The notes beneath the pieces were generated by a model. That model made no database searches and was not told where the DNA came from. It saw nothing but the letters and a program-made list of their open reading frames with translations. From Monocercomonoides exilis (lineage: Eukaryota > Preaxostyla > Oxymonadida > Polymastigidae), in the NCBI GenBank assembly GCA_001643675.2, contig LSRY02000002.1:2025501-2089500 (forward strand): a stretch of DNA of 64,000 nt. Reading direction: 5' to 3'. Of the stretch, positions 51,230 through 61,100 are shown piece by piece (the first letter of the stretch is position 1; every line of letters begins with the position of its first letter). The position numbers and the translations under genes are program-made.

Positions 51230-52560
51230 TCAGATCGTCTTGCTGTCTTCTGCTTCTTGGTCGCCTGGCTCCTCGATCTTTGATGGATATGTGACCTCTG
51301 GCTCTTGCATTGTGCTTTCTTTGAGTGGTGGCGGACCAAATCTGATAATCTCTGAGGACTGGCTTGGTTGTGTGTTCGATGCTGAGATAAGTTGGTGTAC
51401 CATTTGATGGGAGAGATTTGAGGATAGATAAAACCTTGATGGTGTGTGTGCTGTAGGTGAGAGTCTCGCATATTTTGTAGCCAGCACTTCTGGAATTTTG
51501 TTAAGCATAAGCGTTGAAATAGCAGCGTGCTAAATGGAATATGGGCGGTAGTGTTTGGGGACTCCAGTCCAAGACATTCCTGTTCTAACTAGCTTCCTAA
51601 TCACCTCCACTGTCAGCGGGGTGAATTTCATTGTATTCAAGAGGAATGTGTCACATTCAGTGTGTCTCTGTTTTATGAATTCCCGTAGGCACAATAAGGT
51701 TCTTGCTGGGCGAATCTTTGCGTTTGCCTCGTCGAGGGAAGGCACTGTAATGAAGGATGGTGAATTTGTCGTCTTGAGCTTCATTTGGAGATGCACTGCG
51801 CTTGAATCTACAATCGATGCGGTCATCGAGAGCTGTGCTAGTTCACGTTACCTGCAGGCTGTGAATATCATAATTAGCAAAATGCTCTTTATGGTTAGTT
51901 CAAGGAACGACAACTTCTCATTTGGGGAGTCCTGAGAGAAGTATCGAAACGCGAGGTCTGGCTTCCACATCTTCGTGTAAGGTCTTCTGTGCACCTTGGT
52001 TCTGGAGAACGACCTAAACAGCACATGAAAGAGAGGGTTTCCTCCGATCTCCTTACCATAGACCACCTTTGAAAAGAGGGAAATAGCCGAACGCGTGGCT
52101 GCCAGACACGCATATGAGAAACCTCGGTCCCTCAGGTCTGTAAAACAGTCTACGCATTTCTTTATCCAGTCATCAAACTTCTTGGGAAACTGTCGCAGTT
52201 TCAATCTCCTCCATGCTCTACTGAAGTGTTTGAATCCGAAGCAATACGATCTCCATGTTGTCTGCGCCACACTGTTCCTTGCTGCGCCTTGGATTCTCAC
52301 ATGTACTCCGCATTGTCTCATACTCTGTTTCCACCATCTTTCGCCTTCGTCTGCAACTCGTTTAGCCGTACCGCCATGTATCCCCCCGGTGGGAGAGATG
52401 CTCCAGTCCTTCTTAGCCCTTTTCCTGGTATTAGTACCTCCTTTGAGTCTTTCCAAAGTGTCTGACGAGTCATCAACTCCTCCAGAAGTATACTCCAAAC
52501 TTGATTCTTCTAGGCTGGAAGAAAAAGAACCACTCTCGCTCTTTCCGTATGGGCTTTACT
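51230..52560 (-). pseudogene. DIRS tyrosine recombinase, two in-frame stops
   Basis: One frame runs from about 52557 to 51230 interrupted only by TAA at 51848-51850 and TAG at 51530-51532. The N-terminal core-binding part is seen at VAQTTWRSYCFGFKHFSRAW. The box with the first catalytic Arg is TACR-stop-RELAQL. The C-terminal box is PYSI-stop-HAAISTLMLNKIPE, followed by ARLSPTAHTPSRFYLSS with the Tyr nucleophile. The second stop falls where the HxxR arginine is expected. No frameshift is present. In an intact element the enzyme would integrate the circular DNA copy. Confidence 0.85.
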
Positions 52561-54164
52561 CAGACAAGGCATTATGAGAGGTACAGGGGGGTGTGCAAAG
52601 ATGACTCCTTCCCTCCAGTCTGCGGCCAGACCGTCCGTGCACCAAGAGCTTCCTTGCCCATTCCATATCGGTCTTTTCTTGTTTCTTGTGTTTGCGAATG
52701 CGTCCACATCTGGGACGGCTTCCAGTGCTGCTTCTACTTTGCGAAGATTTTGAGTCCGAATCTCGTAGTCTCCTGCGATTGCGAGTCTTGACAGCGAGTC
52801 TGCTATCACGTTCTTGTCTCCTGGAATATGAATTGCCTTCACTGTCAGATCCAATGCTTGACATACATATTGAATCTTTCTCAGCAGAGAAATCAAGTTT
52901 GGTCCTGCTCCCCACCTGTTGATGTTGAAAACTACTGAGGTATTGTCCGAACGGAGGAGCAGGTTGTGGATTTTGTTGCGCTTCAGGTTGGAAGAAAAAT
53001 TGTTGAGTGCAAGGAGAACAGCCAAAAGCTCTCTGTAATTCGATGTTTGTTCCCTGAATGTTGGACTGAGAAGTTTGTAGGAATGTTGGATGTTCTCCGC
53101 AATATTCAAGGTTGCTCCCACTGCAAAAGGAGAGGCGTCCGTTGGAAGAACACCTTCCGGGCTGGGAAAGCCCACCAGCCTCCTGCTGAACCGTGTATTC
53201 AGTCTCTGTATCCATAGCTCCAGTTGCCTCGTCAATCCATTGTTGAGTTACGCTTCTCCGTACCAGCCCGAGTCTCTCACACCTCTGTTGAGAACAGCAT
53301 CCCATCTGTTCATGAACAAACTTGCGTCTCTGAAAACGAAGCGCGTAGCGCTGAGTGGCCCTATGAAGGATGCATAATCCCGCACCTTCACAATCTTGCA
53401 GCGCTTCACCCACTTCATCCATTTCACACATTGTTGTCTCAGCTTCCTGCGTTGTTGATCCTCTTGTCTCACTGTCATCTGTTCGCTGTCCCATCTCCAT
53501 CCAAGGTAATCGAAGTGTCTTTTTGGTTGTAGTTTGCTTTTCTCCATATTTACCAACAAGCCTAGCTGCCCCAACCATTCCTCAATTACCTTCGTTGCTG
53601 CTCTTAGATAATTCCTGTACTGATGAAGTTGTAGAATATCGTCCAAATAAGTTACACACCTCACCCTCCACCGTTTCCTTTCCTGAATCATTACTTTGCG
53701 CATTACCTTGGTAAAGACACTGGTGGCGTCCTTGTATCCAAACGGCATTCCCCTGAAACCGAAGAAATCTCCTCTGAAATGGAAAGCCAGGAAAGGTGAA
53801 AACTCTCTGTGTACCGGGATGAGGTAATATGCCTGAGAAAGGTCCAAAGAAGTCGTCCAGTCTTCTTTTTGCAGCAGTTTCTCCACGGTTCGATGAACGT
53901 CCATTTTGAAGTGAACATCCTTCAACGCGGCGTTCAGCGGTCTGCAGTCAACAATTTGTCTGAATTTCCCATTCTTCTTCGGGATAAAGAAAATGTTGTT
54001 CAGGCAACCAACCTGGTCCGCGGTCAGCTTGGTCAACACTTCCGTCCTCAACCCCTCTTGTATCCACTTCGCACAAGCTTGTTCCTCTTTCTTCCCTCCG
54101 ATAAAACCTCTGCATCGTCCATTCTCCTTCTCTAGTCTTTCTCTTGCGCTCATGCTCTTCCAAA
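52510..54164 (-). pseudogene. DIRS reverse transcriptase-RNase H, in-frame stops
   Basis: The frame opens after a TGA near 54165, first ATG at 54153. Reverse transcriptase motifs are IPKKNGKFRQIVDCRPLN, SLDLSQAYYLIPVH, FRGMPFGYKDA and the YLDD active site (CVTYLDDILQ). RNase H follows with LPTDASPFAVGATL, ELLAVLLAL, LLRSDNTSVV and NVIADSLSRL, its four acidic positions present. A TAA at 53248-53250 lies between the two domains. The frame ends at TAG 52510-52512, where the family normally has Trp in a P-x-W motif, so this is probably also a mutation. The recombinase frame overlaps the end in another frame. Confidence 0.88.
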
Positions 54165-54185
54165 TCGGTCAAATACCCTCCGTTA

Positions 54186-54374
54186 TCACATTTCCTGCTC
54201 CAATTTCCTCCCACGCTTTAGCGAAGGACTGGGTTCGACCTCCTTCTTTCTCCGAAAAAAACGAAACTTCGACTGGATGAATTGTCTCTTGGTCGAAAAG
54301 GATCTTGAGATGCGCTCACTCTGACGGCTGGCTGCATATGTAGAGTATGTTATAGCTTCTCGTTTCATCTGCAT
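54186..54374 (-). CDS. Small basic DIRS frame between gag and reverse transcriptase
   Basis: It starts at the ATG inside TGATG that also ends the gag-like frame, a stop-start overlap. The product (62 aa, MQMKREAITYSTYAASRQS, then FRFFRRKKEVEPSPSLKRG) is strongly basic. It may be the C-terminal part of the gag protein placed in another frame. Function unknown. Confidence 0.45.
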   Translation of the reverse strand: MQMKREAITYSTYAASRQSERISRSFSTKRQFIQSKFRFFRRKKEVEPSPSLKRGRKLEQEM

Positions 54375-54982
54375 CAGCGGTGCAGTCCTCTCAAGTTGTT
54401 CCCTGTGAGTAATGGGTCTTCTTTTTCTTCCTGTAATAACCTAGCTGCAGCAAAACCAAATTTTGCAATTATCCTCATATGTCTAGCATCTTGTAGCGCT
54501 GCAATTATGAAGGTTAACGCGTCGCTTAAATACGGTTTATCCTCCTGCTTCGCATTCTGAGTTGCCAACACTATTGCCTTCAGCGCTGGGAGTAATCGGG
54601 ACTCTTCTTTCCAGGCTCCCTCGTCAAGTGCGCCGGAAAACCAGCTTCTTGATCGGGAGTGAGCGTGGGTTCTAGATGAAATTAACGGGGGAGCCGAGAG
54701 TAATTCATATTCTGCTGTGGACCGATTAATATCACTGGCACTAATTGGAAAGTTGAACACTGAGTTAGAGGTTTGATCTCCGAATAGTTTCTTGCAGGCT
54801 TTATCCAACGGACGTGTGGGAGTAGAGTCTGGAGTCATTGCAATGTCGTCGGCTAGTTGAGGCGCAGATGATGAAGGAAATGCAAAACTGGAAGCTGTGG
54901 GAGTTGGATTGGAGATGGGGATCGGTGCTCCCATACCGCCTGTTGGTCCGCTTTGCGGGAATATCACGCTCAGTCCAGACAC
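54374..54982 (-). CDS. DIRS gag-like protein
   Basis: This frame begins just inside the 5' terminal repeat, with no ATG at its very start, so the true start is uncertain. The product (about 200 aa) has a Pro/Ser/Gly-rich beginning (PIPISNPTPTASSFAF) and a helical second half (LPALKAIVLATQNAKQ, LTFIIAALQDARHMRIIAK). Position, size and composition fit the nucleocapsid-like first frame of DIRS elements. No zinc knuckle is present. Confidence 0.6.
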   Translation of the reverse strand: MSGLSVIFPQSGPTGGMGAPIPISNPTPTASSFAFPSSSAPQLADDIAMTPDSTPTRPLDKACKKLFGDQTSNSVFNFPISASDINRSTAEYELLSAPPLISSRTHAHSRSRSWFSGALDEGAWKEESRLLPALKAIVLATQNAKQEDKPYLSDALTFIIAALQDARHMRIIAKFGFAAARLLQEEKEDPLLTGNNLRGLHR

Positions 54983-55027
54983 AGGTCATTCCAACAATGT
55001 TGACATTTCTCAAATTTTGTGAACTAC

Positions 55028-55117
55028 GGAGCCCTTAATAAGGCGCTCTCACACCCATAATAGAGAGGCATCGTAGATCACGATTGTTCTTGAGAATTAA
55101 GTTGCTCTGCACTTTAG
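55028..55117 (+). repeat. DIRS terminal inverted repeat, 5' end of element
   Basis: Contains GAGCCCTTAATAAGGCGCTC and CCATAATAGAGAGG, inverted relative to the repeat at 50583. Its outer part (GATCACGATTGTTCTTGAG..GCACTTTA) is complementary to the second half of the internal region. Confidence 0.9.
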
Positions 55118-55182
55118 TTACTTTTTTTATTCTGTGAAAATTTTGTGGGTATGATCAACAGAAAAAAAAAAACCAATCGTCG
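55118..55182 (+). promoter_or_regulatory. Short gap between DIRS end and surface-protein start
   Basis: Only 65 bp separate the end of the retrotransposon from the ATG of the giant beta-helix gene, including an A-run at 55162-55172. The promoter of that gene must either fit here or lie within the element. Confidence 0.4.
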
Positions 55183-58100
55183 ATGCTGTTGTTTATATAC
55201 ACAGTTTCCTTGTTGTGTGACATTTTTGTAGATGCAAAAAGAGTCAGAATGGACAATTTTGGAAAGCTGTATGAGGCAGGTCATTTCTCTTCATTTTTTA
55301 GACAAATCAATCAACCATTTGCAATGACAGCAACATCGATTTCACCAACTTCGCATTTTCTAATTTTAAACAGTACGACAACGTTTGGAGATATAGTTTT
55401 CTCCTCCTCTGTCAATTGTTGGCCTCAATTTTATTGCTATACTTCTTTTTTGTGCATTACGTCTTGTGCAGTTGCTTGTGATACAATCGGGAAAATCAAT
55501 CCCTTTACTAGTTATGATAGCTCCACGAGCATTTATAATGCGACTTTTTTGAATCCTTCGTGCTCCAGTCTTATTGCTCCTCTATTTTCTCAAGATTCTT
55601 CTTCTGGATCTTCATTTTCTCAGATCTTTCATTTCTCATCATCGGTTGTGCAATCGTTTGTACTTGCTTCAACTCCCTTCATTTTGCCAGCTTCTTTTTC
55701 TTCGGGAAGAATTCACAACTCAATTATTTTCAATATAACGATTTCTCCACATCTTCGTTCTCATATGGATACAATACCCGGACCTAAAGAAGTATCTATC
55801 AGCGACAGTGTGTTCACAAAGGTGGAGAATGTGTATGATGGCGGAATTGTTCAATCGATCAATGCACCTGGCAACAACATTTTATGTTCAAATTGCTCAT
55901 TTTTGTTATGTTCACGCGAGCTTAGCAACGATACTCGCGATCCGTATCCTTCTAGGGAGGATTATTCTGATAAGTCATGCTCCTTCAGCGATTCAATGTT
56001 CACAATTTCTTCTCAAATGAGTGGAGGAGCTATTTGCGTCTCCGAAAATGGATCGCTGAATGTTCAAAGATGTTCATTTATAGAATGCCAAACATCTGCT
56101 CGAGGAGGTGCCATATTTTTATATAATTTTTGTATAAGTGAGATTAATGCGACGGATTTTGCGAATTGCTCTGCTAATGACTCCGATGGTGCATTAGGAA
56201 TATTTTATGGAATTCATGCTATTACTTATAATTGCTTATTTGTTAATTGCTCTTCATTGAAACAATTTGGTGCAATGAATAATGAACATTCTCCAAGAGA
56301 TTATCTCATAAACAATTGCACTTTTTCGTATTGTCTTTGCAACGGAACAGGCGGATGCGTGGGACTTGCTTATCCTCCTTCAGAATTTTCAATTATTGAT
56401 TCGCTTTTTGAGTATTCAACATCAAGCAGGGGAGGAGCTATTTATTTCCACAGTAATACAGAAAGCACATCAATGCATTGGAAGTTTCTTTTATTTCGCA
56501 ATAACTCTTCGCCTTTGGGAAATGATGCATATTCGACACCTGGTTTGTACGAAAAGTTGAACAAATCTCAGTTTGTAAGCTGTTTTTCAACCAGCGAGCA
56601 GCCAAGATTCCTTCATTGTCCAAAAACAGGGCGATGCACACTCGACCATAATGAAAATGATTGGCTTCCTAATCCATCTCCAATGGAAATAAATGTAAAA
56701 AATTCAGGGCAAGATTTAGAATCGTGTGGAGCCGAAGGTCTCGAATGCAAGACAGTGAAGCATGCATTCTCTCGCTCCATTCCCATCCTTGGTCAGTCAA
56801 TTCTTCTTCATAGCGAAACATTTATCGTGGGAGAACTGAAAATTAACGCACAGTACATTGCAGTTAGGGCGAAATTTAAGACTCAAGCTCAAAACAACAG
56901 GCCAATCATTGAGACAAACGCTTCAGCAGAAGCATTCTGCAGGATTGTGGTGGGATCATGTGGTGTGGAAGAGGTGAATTTCTTGCATTCATGTACAAAG
57001 TGGCCAACGACTGCTCTGTTTGTTGTTGAAGGATCTGGGAATCTAAAACTTGTGGAAGTATCTATTTCGTGCGGTGCAGAAGGAATTTCCTATTTTGCAT
57101 GCAGTCTTATTAATCCGCAATCTGATGGAGCATCAATAGAACTTGCACGTGTCAAGTTTTCGGGGATCAAATCCACAAAGCCAGTTCTGGGACTTGCAAT
57201 GAGCTGCAGGTGGGAAATTTCCGATATTTTATTCGACGAAGTGGAGCGCACGACAGGGAATGGTGGTGCGCTGGAGGTGACAGTTGAGTCCGGTGAAGTT
57301 CTGGAACTGGAAAATATAACGTTTTCCTCTTGTAGAAGTAAAATCGGGGATGGCGGCGGGATGTGGGTGTCGGCCAAGAACGAGTCAAAAGTTGTTGTGG
57401 GGAATGCGTCTGCCAGGAGTGGAGCAATAGATTTCAACACATGTGAAGCGAATGGTCTTGGAGGAGGTTTATATGTGTATATGGAGGAAAATGTCGATGT
57501 GAGACTGAGTAGCCTAACATTTACAGGATGTTCTGCGTCTACAGGAAGAGATGTGTTCGTTAGCGCCTTCAATATGGGGAATGCAATGAAGCAAGGGTTA
57601 ATCTCTTTTTTGCCGGAGCTGACTGACGTGAATGGTGTGAATGGATATGAGCGATCAACTACAAATGAAAGCTTTGTTATTCCGATTGTGGTGTATTTAT
57701 GGAGCAATCGAACTGCTCGAGCATACGTTCATAACAATAAGCAGAACAGCGCAGACTTTACAGGATGCGGAGTTGTAGAATATCCGTGCCGCAGTGTTGA
57801 TGGAGCAGCACGACTGCACTTTGCGGAAGCAGATCGGAAGCTGAGATTGTGTGAAGGATTTTGCTTTGACCGCTATTTGGCACTGGATAAAAGAATGTTT
57901 GACTTTGATGTGGAGGCGAAGGGAACAGTGAATGTGCGCGTGGAGTCGACAGTGGCTGGAGCAGGGGAAGGCTTGGTTGAATGCAGCGTTCCGACTGTAT
58001 TCACAAACATAAGTTTTGAGCTTGGAAGCTCTGTCGGAGCAAAGAAGGCATTTTTATACTCGCATTCAGCTTCTTTGCGCATGAAGGATTGCTCAATGTG

Positions 58101-61100
58101 TATGGCTCCTGGCGCACAGGCTGTGAGATTCTCGCTTATGCACGTGACGAGCGGGACAACAGAATTGTCGGGGTTTGTTGTACTGCAGGAAAATGGAGTT
58201 GCATTTGGTGATGCTCCGATGGGAATATTCGAGGGTTCTTGCACATGCACAGTGAATGAAATGACTTTCTTCAGCACAACAACAGGAAGTTCAAGGGGGC
58301 TGCTTTGTTTTTCGTCTACGGGAAATGCTATTGTGAAATACTGCACCTTTTCGAATGCTGCAGCTTCTTTGGGGGCTATTGTATATGTGGCATGCGCAAG
58401 CAAGGTCGAAGTTTCGAACTCAACATTTCATAACATTTTACGGTCTGTTGGGGATGGATCAAGTGTCTGCGTTATGGGTGCAAGCAGTGATTGCGAGGCT
58501 AGCGGAGAAGCTCAAATACTGAACTGCACATTGCAGAATTGCAGTGTTGATGGAGCAGGTGGATGCGGTGGTGGAGTATCAGCGCAACTCGGATTGCACT
58601 CATCACTGATAGTTAAGAATACCACTTTTCAAAAGTGTGCAGCGCCTTTGCAAGGAGAATCTGGGGGAAAAGGCGGTGCACTGTTTTTGTCTCTTCACAA
58701 CACGGCTTCCTCGTTTACTCTCGGGGCAACGGTTACATTATTTTCCAATACAGCGATGTTTGGTGATGATGTTTTTGTTTCTGCACCTGACCTTGATCTT
58801 GCTATTACCGCTGAACACTTCCTATACTTCGACAAGTATCATCCGTTTGCTCGGGAAGCGGCTTGCGGAATGGATCACAGATGGAGCGATGCAGTCATCC
58901 CACTTGTGTACTATCTAATGGATAGGGAGCCGAATGTATGTGTTGCAGATACAGGGGTTGATGTTTCTGTCTGTGGATTTGCTGATTATCCTTGCAAGAC
59001 TATTTCACACGCTCTTACCCATCAAAACGCAGAGAAGTCTATTTTGCTTGCTTCAAAGTTCAATTTTTATGAGCGTGTCCAGCTCAGTGATGCGTATTTC
59101 TGCTCCATATCTGCTCAGGAAAATGCTTCGATTTCCTCATCCTTTTCCACGATAAGTATGTATGGAGATGGGATTGTTTCACAGGCGCTGGTTATTGTTG
59201 CGCAGGAGATAAGTGTTGAGCGTGTTCGGTTTGTGGTGGATTGTTGTTTGACTACGCCTCAGAAAGGTTTGATTCTGGTTGCTAGTGATTCAGCTTTGTG
59301 CGAAATGAAGAAATGCGCAATTGGTATGAGCTTAACAGAGATTAGGCATGAGTCTGCCACAGGAGATGATGAAGGAGCATCTGCAGTTAGGTGTGAGTTT
59401 TGTGTTGTGGAAGCTGGAAAACTTCTGCTGATAGAGTTTACAGTTGAATCGCTGAAAGTGGAGCGATGTGGGCTGATTGACGTATGCGGGACTGGAGCAT
59501 GTCAAGTTAATGGATGCGTGATGAATGGAGGTGAATGGGCATCAGAAAAGGGAGTGTTTGAGTATTGTTCAAGTAACTCAATGACGTTGCAAAATTTAAT
59601 TGCGGAAAGAATTATCTGCAACGGTGGCCCGATTGTTGCAGATATTAATGGAAAAGCTTTAACTGTCGTTAACTGCTCGTTTGACTATATTGAACTGAGG
59701 ATGGGGAATGGGAGCGTGCTGAGATGTGATGTATCTAATGCATCTTCTACTGTGGAAGTGGTTGATACCAATATAACTGGAGCAGCAGCTCTCGATGGTT
59801 GCGGTGGGGCTATCTCCGTGATTGCGAGAAATTCAGCGCATGTGCGGATTGGATACGGGGAGGTTGTAACCGCGTTGACGATGTGCGAAGCAAAATCAGG
59901 AAGTGGAAAACGGAGCGGAGGAAGCGGAGATATCGGGAATATGCATCGACAAAACGGAAACGGAAAGGGGCTAGGCGGTGCAATACATGTGAGGAGTGTT
60001 GGTGCTTCTGATGATATTGCATTTGGCAGCATTTCATTTGGAACAGATGAGCAAGCCAATTCAGCCAGCTGGTCTGGCAAGAACATCTTTATAGAAAGCG
60101 ACAATCTGAGCAGGACAGTGAAGCCTGGACTATTTGGCTTTGCTGTGGATCTGGTTACTAAAAGCACTTTTGATGAGCTAAACGGGTTTGAGGGGGGAAA
60201 TGAATCGTACAGCATTCCACTGGCTGTGTTCCTTGTAGATTTCGATGGGAAGGCTTGGGTAGCAGGAATAGATGCAGATGGCGTTAACTATCGTATGTGT
60301 GGAATTTCTCATTATCCCTGCGCAACGATACCTTTTGCAATAACTGCACGATTTGGAGAAGGGGATGCAACTGTGATTCTCTCCAGCACTTTTTCATTTA
60401 AAGAGCGAATCGTATTCAATGACTCCAATAGTATTTTGATAACTCCCAGCCCAGAAGTGAATCTTGGTCGTATAAGTGTTGGATCTGATAACAGCGGTCA
60501 AGGCGACAGTGTCGTTGAGATGAACTGCAAAACCACTCTCCAAGGAATTGGGTTTGTTCTTCCACCAAACTTTGTTCGGACAGAGCGTTGTTGTTTTTTG
60601 CACTGTGGCGGTGCGGAAATATTGCTGGAGGATTGCTCTGCGAGCAAAGGAAGAGAAGGAAATGTTGCTTATTCGTTTGTGCTGGTGACTGGCGGGTCAA
60701 CCACGCTCAAGAACTTTAAGATGGAAGATTTTTCACTTGGAAATGTAATTGCAGTGGAGGTGCGAGGTGCAGTGGCGAGTGCAAAGCTGGAGAATGTGAC
60801 GCTGAAAGGAGTGAACTCAGAGAGCATGAAGGGGCTTGCATTATGCTGCGACGGAGGGAGACTCGATCTACAGAATGCGACTGCAAATGATTCTACTGCT
60901 GCTAATCACTGTGTGATTACAGTTTCAGCTGGATCTTCTTCAAGCATACAGAACTGTAGCTTCACAGATCTGATAAGGAGAGAAGGCGATGGGGGTGTTG
61001 TGGTTGGTGAAGTATGTGGCGGGGCAAAGGTCCAAATGAAAGAATGTGTATTCCGCGGTGTTGCGTGTGTAGAAGCAGGACGAAAGGGAGGAAGCGTTTG

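Larger units (their letters stand above)
50583..55117 (-). mobile_element. DIRS-type tyrosine-recombinase retrotransposon
   Basis: Reading on the minus strand the order is inverted terminus, gag-like frame, small frame, reverse transcriptase plus RNase H, tyrosine recombinase, internal complementary region, inverted terminus. The termini (50583-50660 and 55028-55117) are inverted copies sharing TATTATGGG, GAGAGCGCCTTATTAAGGGC and flanking sequence. The internal region at 51051-51140 is the reverse complement of the two outer ends placed side by side. This is the DIRS-1 architecture, which replicates through a circular intermediate and integrates by a recombinase rather than an integrase. About 4.5 kb long; four in-frame stop codons make this copy non-autonomous. 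Confidence 0.92.

Noticed and set aside
52556-53578. Minus-strand frame of 340 codons
   Set aside because: It is an alternative frame over the RNase H region; the RT-RNase H motifs are all in the neighbouring frame.
49732-54164. TAA/TAG reassigned to glutamine in the whole genome
   Set aside because: Kinase, phosphodiesterase, ferritin and other intact genes stop at TAA exactly at the expected protein end, and long frames use CAA/CAG for Gln.
57090-58403. Two minus-strand open frames of 205 and 176 codons
   Set aside because: Both are antisense shadows of the same beta-helix gene.
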